From NCBI GenBank assembly GCA_965112735.1, contig OZ218959.1, positions 1,860,001 through 1,924,000 of the forward strand: a stretch of DNA of 64,000 nucleotides. The letters are read 5' to 3'. The position numbers and the translations under genes were made by a program. The DNA comes from Phaeosaccion multiseriatum. Its lineage: Eukaryota; Ochrophyta, other classes. Shown piece by piece: positions 1 through 9,204 of this stretch. The notes beneath the pieces were generated by a model. The model was given only the letters and a program-made list of their open reading frames with translations, had not been told where the DNA came from and did not search any database. Numbering within the stretch: position 1 is the stretch's first letter; the number at the start of each line of letters is the position of its first letter.

Positions 1-2
1 AG

Positions 3-1655
3 CTGGACTCTGTCAATACGCTCGACGATGTGGTGCATCTCATCCGCCACTCCCAAAAGGTGATTGTGCTGACCGGCGCCGGATTGAGTGTGTCATGCGG
101 CATTCCTGACTTCCGATCGGAGAATGGCATTTACAGCATGCTGGGCGAGTACAACCTGCCTTCCCCGCAGGCCATGTTCGACATTCGCTTCTTCTCGGAG
201 GACCCCAAGCCCTTTTTCAAGTTTTGTCAGAGCCTCCTGCCCGGCTCCTACCAGCCCTCCTCGTCACACCGCTTCCTCAAGCTGCTGGACGCGCAGGGAA
301 AGCTGCTGCGCAACTACTCGCAGAACATTGACGGGCTCGAGAAGCAGGCGGGCGTGACGGCCAACAGGGTGCACCAGTGCCACGGACACTTTGACACGGC
401 CACATGCCAGTACTGCAAGAGGGGGGGCGTGCGCCTGGAGCGGTTCCGGCACGACATTGTCCAGCAGCGCATTCCCATGTGCGACGCGTGTGGCCACCCC
501 GAAGGCATTCTCAAGCCGGACATTGTCTTCTTCGGGGAGGCGCTGGGAGGGCACTTTTCCAACCTGCTCCAGGACGATTTGCCACAGGTTGACTTGGTGC
601 TAGTCATTGGGACCAGTTTGCAGGTGGCGCCCGTGAATCAGATTGTGGGGCTGGTCAAGCCCGACGTGCCTCAAGTCCTCATCAATAGGGAAGTGGTGGG
701 GCAGCCACACAGCTTCGATGTTGAGCTCCTCGGCGATTGCGATGCCGTGGTGGAGGAGCTGTGCCGCCGCCTAGGGTCGGAGTGGACTGAAGGGCTGGGG
801 GTGGGATCCTCCCCTTCGGTGGGTGGGGGAACAAAGGCGGCTGTAGATGGAGCAGCAGCAGCAGCAGCAGCAGACAAATCCATGTCATCCTCTACCACCC
901 CGTCGCCTCGGTCCCCGTTGGCAAGGCCTCCTTCGCCCTCGCATTCCATCGACGAAGACGGCAAGAAGCGCAGTGGGGAGGAGGAGGAGGAACAAGGCCC
1001 CGCAGTGGCCGTGGAGGAAGAGGTCTATCACGGTCGTGACAGGGATGGCAGCCACCCCTCCCACGACGACGACGATGATGATGATGACGGAGAACGGCCC
1101 ACCTTGTCACCGGCCTCGTTGGCCTTGCGAGGCGACGGCGCTGCTGCTCGCGCCTGTCCCGCCGTGCCTTGCATTGGAAGAGAGAAGAAGCCATCTCCCA
1201 CTTCTGTGGCGACCGATGCGCCCACCTCCCCCGTGTTTGAGCATGTCGCCACGGGGAGGTATCTCTTTCGAAACGGCAAGATACCGGGGCCGCTCTCCGA
1301 CTCGGACGACTCGGAGGAATCCGACGACGGGGGAGGCGGAGGCAAGTACCCACGCGAAGACCGCGACGAGGATGAGGAGGAGCTCGACCGGCAGAACAGC
1401 GACGCGAAGGAGGAGCAGGAGAAGCGCGGGGAGCGCTACTCGCTCCCCTCGCAGGACGGCAATAGAGGCGAGGATGGAGGCAGAGGCGTTAAGAATGGAA
1501 GCGACGCTGCGAGCAGCAGCGGTGGCGTTCCTTCTTCAAAGGCTGTGCAGGCTACGGCCCGGACCTCCAGTCCCGGCAGCAGCGGCAGTAGCAGCAGCAG
1601 GAGTAGCAGCAGCAGTAGCACCACCAGTGCGATGATCAGCCCCCCGCAGCCTTGA
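3..1655 (+). CDS. SIR2-family NAD-dependent deacylase (sirtuin), 5' truncated by window edge
   Basis: The frame is open from base 3, and the first codons (LDSVNTLDDVV...) have no Met, so the true N-terminus lies upstream or in an earlier exon. Sirtuin core in order: GAGLSVSCGIPDFRS (NAD binding), SQNIDGLE, the catalytic His in HQCHGHF, a zinc site formed by CQYC and CDAC, KPDIVFFGE, the Rossmann strand VIGTSLQVAP and INRE. The zinc ribbon and GIPDFRS context fit the SIRT1/2/3-like class. These enzymes remove acyl groups from lysines with NAD+. The core ends near base 790; the remaining ~290 residues are acidic, Ser-rich and low complexity (Asp and Ser runs) with no recognisable domain. Substrate and location cannot be told from the sequence. 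Confidence 0.93.
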   Translation: MDSVNTLDDVVHLIRHSQKVIVLTGAGLSVSCGIPDFRSENGIYSMLGEYNLPSPQAMFDIRFFSEDPKPFFKFCQSLLPGSYQPSSSHRFLKLLDAQGKLLRNYSQNIDGLEKQAGVTANRVHQCHGHFDTATCQYCKRGGVRLERFRHDIVQQRIPMCDACGHPEGILKPDIVFFGEALGGHFSNLLQDDLPQVDLVLVIGTSLQVAPVNQIVGLVKPDVPQVLINREVVGQPHSFDVELLGDCDAVVEELCRRLGSEWTEGLGVGSSPSVGGGTKAAVDGAAAAAAADKSMSSSTTPSPRSPLARPPSPSHSIDEDGKKRSGEEEEEQGPAVAVEEEVYHGRDRDGSHPSHDDDDDDDDGERPTLSPASLALRGDGAAARACPAVPCIGREKKPSPTSVATDAPTSPVFEHVATGRYLFRNGKIPGPLSDSDDSEESDDGGGGGKYPREDRDEDEEELDRQNSDAKEEQEKRGERYSLPSQDGNRGEDGGRGVKNGSDAASSSGGVPSSKAVQATARTSSPGSSGSSSSRSSSSSSTTSAMISPPQP

Positions 1656-2316
1656 TGCATGTGTGTTTGCCCACCCCACGCTGGGTGCGTGTGGGTCAGG
1701 GCGGGGGAAAGCAGGCGCAGCGGCGGCGCCGCAGAATGGCAGCAGCAGCGGGCAGGGTGGGGTTTTTGGTGGTACATGCAGACCTCATCTTCCTGCGCAT
1801 TATGTACTTTGAAGGGCGGGGGGGGGGGGTTGTGGGTGTATTTGGGATATTTGGGAGTACTTTTAGCTTGTGGTGGGAACGATAGAGGCGTGTGTATGGG
1901 GGAAAGAACAGAAGCCTTGGCAGAAAATAAATAGCCTTTCTCCTAGTAGCAGAGCTTTTGGAGAGAATTAATGATACTCTCTTCATATATATTTTTTTTC
2001 TTCTTTCCCCAAAGTACTTCTAATTTGTACGTCCAGGGGGTATGGGAGCCGCTTCGTCGGTGTAGCATCCCTTTGTCGTGTCCATGTGCGTCAACTAACG
2101 GCAGAGGGACAAGGAAGTGAAACCACACCGACTCACTGCTTTTGTACTTCAAAGGTCTGTTCCGTTCCCAAAAAAAATCGAAAAGCTTTTGTGGTCGGCA
2201 TCGAGGCCAAGGCATCGAGCCCAACAAGTGTGTTTGATTGCACCTGCTCCTTATGGAAACAAACCACGACCTACCTACTCAACTCACAACCTACGCTACC
2301 TACTGCTACATACCGC
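1656..2316. other. Intergenic region between convergent 3' ends
   Basis: Holds the presumed 3' ends of the sirtuin (+) and the first membrane-protein paralogue (-). A canonical AATAAA lies at 1926-1931, 271 bp after the sirtuin stop. A poly-G run (about 1818-1829) and A/T-rich sequence follow. I see no gene. Confidence 0.6.
1926..1931 (+). promoter_or_regulatory. Putative polyadenylation signal of the sirtuin gene
   Basis: AATAAA in A-rich context, 271 bp downstream of the sirtuin stop codon. The spacing is reasonable for a 3' UTR. No other AATAAA lies between the stop and this point. Confidence 0.45.
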
Positions 2317-3605
2317 TCACGCCCGGTCCGTCATCTTCGATAGCCTAATCTCCTCCTCCTTCTCCAAGAGACGTAGCCTCCTCTGCTCATGAGTGTAGCC
2401 TCCCTCGAAGCAGCCGTGGGGTGCCGTGGGCGCCCGAGAGCCGTACTTGAGTCCCATGAGCGCACCGATGAAAATGAGAATGGCGGAGGCAATGTTGAGC
2501 CCAAAGCCATCCTTCTCCTTGTAGTCCTCATCAAGAGAGTAGTGCATGACGAAGATGGTGGCCACCGAGAGGAAGGCGGCGATCTCTCCGATCAGACCAC
2601 CACTCCAGCCCATCACTTTCGACATGTAGAATGTGCCATAGGTCAGCAAGAGGGCGGCCAAACCGGTAAAGGCCAGGGACAGGCCGAGGAGGACCTTGGA
2701 GCCACACTGCTGAATGTTCCACTCGGGACCATCGCTGCAGTTCACGTCGTCCAACTTCACGTCTACACCACCCTTGCTTGCGCCGAGTGTGTGGTAGACT
2801 TTGACGTGCGGGGGGGTGGAAGGGAGGGAGTGAGGAAAGGAGGATGAGCGAGAGAGTTGAGAGAGACAGAGAACACAGAGATGAATACCATCAGAGAGGA
2901 CGAGGGTAGCAGGGAGGGAAGCCCTCAGAGGACACGTAACTTAGAGGACACGTAACGTAACTTGAAGTGCAGCAAGTTACCAAAAAAAGTGTTGCTCTTG
3001 CAGCCCACACCAAGGTGCCTCGGTCCTCACCTGAAAGCATGGCCCCCAGACCCAAGAAGAAGCCCAGCCACGTGAGGAATGATGCCACTGCGAGCGGCAC
3101 AGAGTTGAGGCAGCCGAACTGCCGGACGTTGAGGCGCTCCTCCTCGGCCACGAGTCGCTCTGCCGTGGCTCGAACAGACGCCGATGAGGCTGTGGTGGGG
3201 TTGCCGTAAGCGTCGGTGGTGGTGGTGACGGTGCCCTTTGTCGCGGGGCCAGGGGAAGAGGCACTGTCAACCGCATATTGCTGCCTCGTCTGGACGGGGC
3301 GCGTCAAGTCCTGTTGTGTGCGGCATCAGGCGGGACGTGGGTGAAGTCTTAAGCGAAGTGCAAAGCGTGTGTGTGGGAACTGGGGCAAGGACACACAGGT
3401 GCAAGCTCTCACTCTGCCATAAGGGACGACCCCCTTTTTAACAGGTGTGGCTTTGCCTGGTGAAAAGTGAAAAGTGCCACTGGACACCCACTTTTCGCAC
3501 CAGCCCTTTGCGCCCCTCTCAGTCACTCACCTCTCCATCGTAGGGTGCGCCTGTGCCCGTGTGGGTGGTAGTAGTCCTTGTGCTGCTAGTCCTTCCAGTA
3601 GACAT
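2317..3605 (-). CDS. Four-helix membrane protein, paralogue 1 of a tandem pair (unknown function)
   Basis: Three-exon model on the minus strand: 3531-3605, 3031-3310, 2317-2798, all with GT-AG borders and consistent phase. The start ATG is at 3605 (MSTGRTSS...). The ~278 aa protein has a Ser/Thr-rich N-terminus, a conserved stretch ASSAS-RATAERLVAEEERL, then four predicted helices: around VPLAVASFLTWLGFFLGLG, KVLLGLSLAFTGLAALLLTYG, GLIGEIAAFLSVATIF and NIASAILIFIGALMGLKYG. A Cys pair (NCSDG, IQQCG) lies between helices 1 and 2, and the tail is charged (RLRLLEKEEEI). I recognise no family. Paralogue 2 at 4311-5963 has the same intron positions, so the pair arose by tandem duplication. Exon 1 is short and its start less certain than the rest. 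Confidence 0.8.
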
Positions 3606-3932
3606 TGCTGGGAAGCAAAAGGTCAAAAAGAAAGTGTTCAAGCGCGTGGTCCTCTCGTTTCGTTTTCCCTCTCCAGGCGGACTCAGGTGCACACCACAGT
3701 CGGGTGGAAGGGCAGTAGTAGCAGCAGCACAGGCAGTGGAAGCAGCGGCAGAGGATTTTTATTGAAGAGAGAGGAGGGGCAAGTGAAGTGTTCGAAGTTC
3801 CACTTCCCAGCAAGGATTTTTTTTAGATCCCGTCAGGCTGGGGGTATGCGAACAGAAGAGTTCTTGAAGGATGATGAGGACCGTCCACACACTCACACAC
3901 ACACACTCACTCACCCTCACTCACTCACTCAC

Positions 3933-3987
<55 letters not shown>

Positions 3988-4310
3988 CACACACACGCAT
4001 CCACACTTTATTTTTTTATTTTCATCTCCTGCAAAAAACTCATATTTTTTATTTTCCCTGCGAGGCCAGTCTCGTGTCTTGAGGACACCTGCCCCCTCCG
4101 CGGGCACATTGCGTTGTCCCCTCTTTCCTCCCTCATTTGATGTCTACCTACAGCCCATCTAGCTTGAGTCTCCCCTCACAGGTCCACTCTCTCTCTCTCT
4201 CTCTCTCTAGCTTCCCGTAAAATGCTTCGATCGGAATCATTCCGTCAGTGCACTACCTACACGCATGACAAATAAACAACCCTCTTCTTTGTGCATCGTA
4301 TCGCAAAAGC
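3606..4310. other. Intergenic region with CA microsatellite
   Basis: Separates the start of paralogue 1 from the stop of paralogue 2. It contains a CA/CACT repeat at about 3887-4000, a minus-strand AATAAA (TTTATT on plus, 4007-4012) about 300 bp past the paralogue 2 stop, and a short CT repeat at 4181-4209. It should hold the promoter of paralogue 1; no promoter motif is clear. Confidence 0.55.
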
Positions 4311-5963
4311 TCACACCCGATCCACCATTTTGGCACCTCTGATCTCCTCCTCCTTCTCCAAGAGACGTAGCCTCCTCTGCTCATGAGTGTAGCCTCCCTC
4401 GAAGCAGCCGTGGGGTGCCGTGGGCGCCCGGGAGCCGTACTTGAGTCCCATGAGCGAACCGATGAAAAGGATAATGGCGGAGGCAATGTTGAGCCCAAAG
4501 CCATCCTTCTCCTTGTAGTCCTCATTAAGAGAGTAGTGCATGACGAAGATGGTGGCCAGCGAGAGGAAGGCGGCGGCCTCTCCGATCAGACCACCACTCC
4601 AGCCCATCACTTTCGACAGGTAGAACGTGCCATAGGTCAGCAGGATAGCGGCCAAACCGGCAAAGGCGAGAGAGAGAGCAAGGAGGACTTTGGAGCCACA
4701 CTGCTGAATGTTCCACATGGGACCATCGCTGCAGTTCACGTCGTCCAAAGACACGTCTCTACCACCGTTGCTTGCGCCTAGTGTGTGGTAGACTTTGACG
4801 TGCAGGGGGGGGGGGGGTGCGAGATGGGGGAGGGAGGGAGGGAGGGACGGAGGGACAGAGGGGAGGGACGGACGGACGGACGGAGGAACAGGGGAGGGAG
4901 AGGAGGGGAGGGCGAGTTGAGGGCGAGAGGGAGAGAGGGAGGCGGGGAGAGGGAGTGGGAGAGAGTTGAGATATCAATCACCTGCTTGTTGCAGGGCAGC
5001 AAGGTTTCAACACGCAAAAAACCGTGCTGCCGTTCCACCTCACCACATCAGCGCACCCCCAACTTGCCTTGGCCCTCACCTGACAGCATGGCCCCCAGAC
5101 CCAAGAAGAAGCCCAGCCACGTGAGGATCGATGCCACTGCGAGCGGCACAGAGTTGAGGCAGCCGAACTGCCGGACGTTGAGTCGCTCCTCCTCGGCCAC
5201 GAGTCGCTCTGCCGTGGCTCGAATAGACGCCGATGAGGCTGTGGTGGGGTTGTCGTAAGCGTTGGTGTTGACGGTGCCTTTTGTCGCGGAGGAAGGGCCA
5301 TTGTCAACCACATGTTGCTGCGACGATTGGACCGGGCGATGCAAGACCTGCTCCACGGGTTCGTGTTGGTGCGCATGCATACACCGTGCGGGTGGAACAT
5401 AAGGGGGTTGGTAGTACAGTGGGTGCAGTTGGTGTAACGCATGTTGTGGGAGGGAGGGAGGGAGGGAGGGAGGGAGGGAGGGAAAGAAGGAAGGAGGGGG
5501 GTGTAGGAGTGGGTGGGAATCCGGGCACGGGCACACACATACATGGGCCAAGAAAAAGTATCCACAAGGGTCACTCATGCTCTACCCACCCCCCGCGGTC
5601 TTGCGGGGGCTTGCGAGACGGGCTTGCGAGACTGCCAAAGCGTCACGAGGCACGCACGCTCCACCTTGCCACCCCCTCCACCGTCTCTCTCACCTCGCCA
5701 TCAAAGGGCGCACCACCTTTGCCAGCTGGTGTATAGGTGGAGCTGTCAGCCTCCGAGTCAGCCTTCTCCTCGTAGTTGCCGCGCAAACCCGTGGCTTCTG
5801 AGATGTTCTCCCTTTTGCCCCCTAGTGACATCGGAGACCGCGGAGACTTCGTTGACAGCCTCGGTGATTTCACGCTCGTACTCGAGTCGTAAGTAGCAGG
5901 AGCCGCAAGGACTTCTGCGATTGTTTCAGTCGATTTCTGAGATGAATCCTTATTCCCCTCCAT
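4311..5963 (-). CDS. Four-helix membrane protein, paralogue 2 of a tandem pair (unknown function)
   Basis: Minus-strand exons 5694-5963 (or longer), 5080-5347 and 4311-4792, with the same splice positions and phases as paralogue 1. The last two exons are nearly identical in protein sequence to paralogue 1 (same four helices, same NCSDG and IQQCG cysteines). The N-terminal exon differs: it is longer, charged and Ser-rich, and ends in the shared GAPFDGE before the donor (GAPYDGE in paralogue 1). The first in-frame ATG is at 5963; the frame stays open upstream to an acceptor-like site (CCCCAG) at about 6186, so an extra 5' exon is possible. Probably a membrane protein whose N-terminal tail has diverged. 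Function unknown. Confidence 0.75.
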
Positions 5964-7385
5964 CCCCACTCCAAAGGAAGGCGTCGCCTCGGCATCTGCA
6001 ATGACTTCCCTCACTTTGTTGTCCCTCACTTTGTTGTCCTTGACGTTCCCCCCCGCTCGAATCTCCGCTTGGGAAATCCTCTCCCGCACGCCTACGGGAG
6101 GGGGCGGAGTTGCGTTGGTTTGCCCCCTGGCGACGTCTGGGCTGCCCGAGACTCTTTCCCGCCCGGAAACGGTAGCATTTTGGTACTGGGGAGAGGGCAC
6201 GAAGGTAAGTGGGGCGTTGGTGGTCGTCACCAGACGAGGATCCTACAGCAACACTGGAAGGGGAAAGGGCGAAGAGGGAAAAGCGCCGGCACTCATCGCC
6301 GTGAAGATTGTCGGCCCTCATTCCCAGACACCGCCAACCATGCTATACACACCAACACCGGCAAGGGGAAAGGCAAAGCAGGAAAAGCACCGACACTCAT
6401 CACCGGGGAGGCTGTCGGCCCTGATCACCAGATACAGCCTCCAAAGCTCGCCCGCGCCAAGAGAAACGAGGAGAGCCCCGGCACTCATCACGGTGGAGGC
6501 TGTCGGCCTTCAGCACCAGATACAACCTCCCGAGCCTACCCTCTCTCTCCCACGGAGGGGCCCGGCACTCATCACCAGACATACCCTCCTTTGTCCCCAT
6601 AAGCACTCTCTTCGGGCCCTGCACAAAGCCTCGCTCTCCTCCCCAACAGAATTCTCCTCCTTGGCAGTGTCCACCTTACCGAGAGCCTGACGGGCGTGGT
6701 CATCGCGCGCCGATCTACTCGTTACACACTCCCAGCCGCTGCTCCTCCGTTCCTGCAGCGCCAGAGATGGTGACAGAAGGGAGTGGGGGTGTAGGACGGT
6801 TAATTAAAAAAGGATGTGAGCTCTCGCCCCCCGCAACCTGTCAATCATCATCAACAGAAAGGTCTCGAAGATACGAAGGCGATTTCCCAGGACCTTTGCA
6901 CTGTGCACACTACCTTGCCACCGAACACTACTCTTCTAAACGGATGGCAAGAGACTCGGTTGTACAAAGGAGGAGGGGAGGGGGAGGGGGATAAACTTCC
7001 CTTGCTGACGATCGGTCTTGCGCAAACGAGATGTTTTCCCTCACCTTCGTCCGTGTGATGCTGTGCAGCAGAGGGAGGGAAGCGGAGCCTCAGATGCAAC
7101 AAGTAGAGCTACACTGCCACCCTACCCTACGGATACGGCTGGGGCGTCACTCAATGCTTTTTCTTTGGCCAGACCTCTGGAGAAAATGTGAAGAAGAAGC
7201 AAAAATTTCAATTTGCCGATCTTTCATCGACTCTGGCCCTCTCACACAGCTTGCATGGCTTCCTCGGCGAACGTCTTTTTCCCACGATTTTTTTGTTTTG
7301 TTTATGTGTGCATCTGTTAGTAACAGTCACCAACAGTATATTATCCTGGAGGAGCCTTGAGGACTTGCGGCGACAACGGGCCCCT
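5964..7385. other. Region upstream of paralogue 2, no confident gene
   Basis: May contain the 5' end of paralogue 2 (open minus frame to about 6185). A degenerate tandem repeat occupies about 6248-6590. The open plus frame 6001-6690 is repeat-driven and has no recognisable domain. From 6700 to 7385 I see only short frames and a GGGA run; the 3' UTR of the gene ending at 7386 lies here. Confidence 0.5.
6248..6590. repeat. Degenerate tandem repeat, period about 90-104 bp
   Basis: Three to four related units share the core CGGCACTCATCACC(G)...GAGGCTGTCGGCC, at about 6281, 6385, 6477 and 6564. The first two units also share a GGGGAAAGG...GGAAAAGC lead-in 104 bp apart. Confidence 0.7.
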
Positions 7386-8620
7386 TCAGGAAAAGGCCGG
7401 GAGCTCCACCAGTTTCAAGAATCGCTCCGTGTCCTGCACCGCTGCACCCTCCGGCTCCTGCGTATCGTACTGAATGTGCCGCCCCAACCGTGCAGGGTGG
7501 GCGATGATCGTGGTCTCAGCTACATCGCTTCGCTGACCGGCGCCTGCCTGCCTCCTTCTGGCCAGACTTCCTAAAGCAGAGAAGAGAATACCGAATATCG
7601 ACCCGACCCGACCTCAGGACTCGTCATCCTTTGGCGCACCTCTTCTCCGCTCCCACCAGTCGACACCATACGTCGATGACGCGGCCAGAGCCGCCGCAAG
7701 GGTGGCATTGCGAAGGAACAACCTCTTCCCGCCTGTCGTCGATAGACATTGATTGATTGCAAGGGCACGCCACACATGGATGGGCGTCAGTAGGGTAGTA
7801 AGGGACTAAGGACACCCATTTGGGGCCTAGCGGCCAAGGCCTACTTTGGACAATTGGCTGACCTAGGGAGGACCGCAGACGCTCGAATGTACGCCTATTT
7901 GGAAAAGTGACCAGCCTACGGAGGGCCGAAGGCCGCCGACCTGGGGGCCTATTTCGAAAGAATATTGACCCGCCTAGGGCCTACGGCCGATCATTTGCGT
8001 GGTTCTCTGAATCAGACGCGCGGATTTATCTATCACACACGCTGTCGCCGCCCTATTCTCTCCACCCCGCATCATGTATACTGGTCTTGGGATACGCACC
8101 AATGAGTGAGGGAATGGCGACGGCTGCCGTGACTCCGACAATGAACGTGGTGGGGTGGCGCCGTTTGAAGGTGCTCATGTCTGAGTACTCGACTGCGAAA
8201 GGAGAGCAGAGATACGACGAGCAACGGCCAGAAGAAAGCACGAAGACTCGATTAGAAGAGTGCCGCACCATCAGGAAAAGGTATGACGAGCAATGGCCAG
8301 AAGGAAACACCAAGACACGATTAGAAGAGTGCCGCACCACCAGGTACAGACAGAGATTGCATGCATTGAAGAGGTCGAGTTGACAACGGTGATACACCTT
8401 CATCCTACTAAAACGCCGCACAGTCCCGCCCCCCGCCCTCCTTCCCAAACACATAGAAATGGGCAAGGAGGTGGTGTTCTTCGAGCAATGTAGCCCTCTC
8501 TCACCTCCCATTTTGTCCAGCGCCATCTGCGTATGTACCTGCGAGAGAGAGGGGATCAATAGCATGTTCGACGGTGGGAGGGAGAGAGCATTGAGCGATT
8601 GCAAAGCCAGTCCTAGAGAG

Positions 8621-8658
<38 letters not shown>

Positions 8659-8939
8659 ATCAGATGGAGAGAAGGGAGCGGAAATGCGCGCACCTGCGAG
8701 GTAAGAAGTAGCTCATCTACTCTCCCTTTATTCTCCTCCCAGCGGCCCTGTCCCAACCGCAGGGCATCATTCAGGGCAAGGCGGCACGTCCGAACAACCC
8801 CTCGCAGTGGAGTGCCTTCCCCCGGTGCTGAAGACTCTTGCTCTAATGGAGGCGCAAGGGAGGGGAGCAAGGGAGCAGATTGCTGCTCCTGCCCGGCATC
8901 AGAGGATCCTCCTGCTGCAGGTGTGGGCTCTTGTTCCAT
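7386..8939 (-). CDS. Hypothetical single-pass membrane protein, four exons
   Basis: Model on the minus strand: 8694-8939, 8505-8538, 8100-8192, 7386-7519. All three junctions are GT-AG and the phases (0, 1, 1) fit, giving about 168 aa. The 34 bp second exon and the shifts of frame hide it from single-frame analysis. The N-terminal ~50 residues are Ala/Pro/Glu-rich; then RLALNDALRLGQGRWEENK; one hydrophobic stretch (TFIVGVTAAVAIPSLI) after a basic FKRRHP; and a polar tail with HIQYDTQEPEGAAVQ, ending LVELPAFS. The basic flank plus one helix suggests a small organelle or endomembrane protein, but I do not recognise the family. The alternative without the last splice stops at 8053. The 580 bp last intron has degenerate GCCTACGGCCG repeats. 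Confidence 0.6.
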
Positions 8940-9204
8940 AGCTTGGCCGCTGGACAATGTGCAAATTGGTCAGCCAGTTTTCAGTTCTCAGTTCATGTGT
9001 GGCGCGGTGTAAACTGAAACTCTTTTGTCGTTTCGGAAATCGTCGCTCACCTCCTCCCCCCTCCCTTCTCTTGGCTCCTTCACTTACTCCAGTCGAGTCG
9101 GCCTTTGACACCCTGCTGATGAAGGCCAGCTGATGTCCTGAAGGCTGGCGCCTTAGTGTTACGTCTAGTCGGCAAGAGCCGGGTGGGCAGGAGGGCACAT
9201 AGTC
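8940..9204. promoter_or_regulatory. Putative bidirectional promoter region
   Basis: 265 bp between divergent start codons at 8939 (-) and 9205 (+). No TATA box stands out. Inferred from gene arrangement only. Confidence 0.4.

Noticed and set aside
6001-6690. 229 aa plus-strand frame
   Set aside because: Mostly made of the degenerate 104 bp repeat and antisense to the likely N-terminal exon of membrane paralogue 2.
8053-8604. 183 aa minus-strand frame read straight through
   Set aside because: It contains intron sequence; the spliced model uses three donor/acceptor pairs in phase and gives a better protein.
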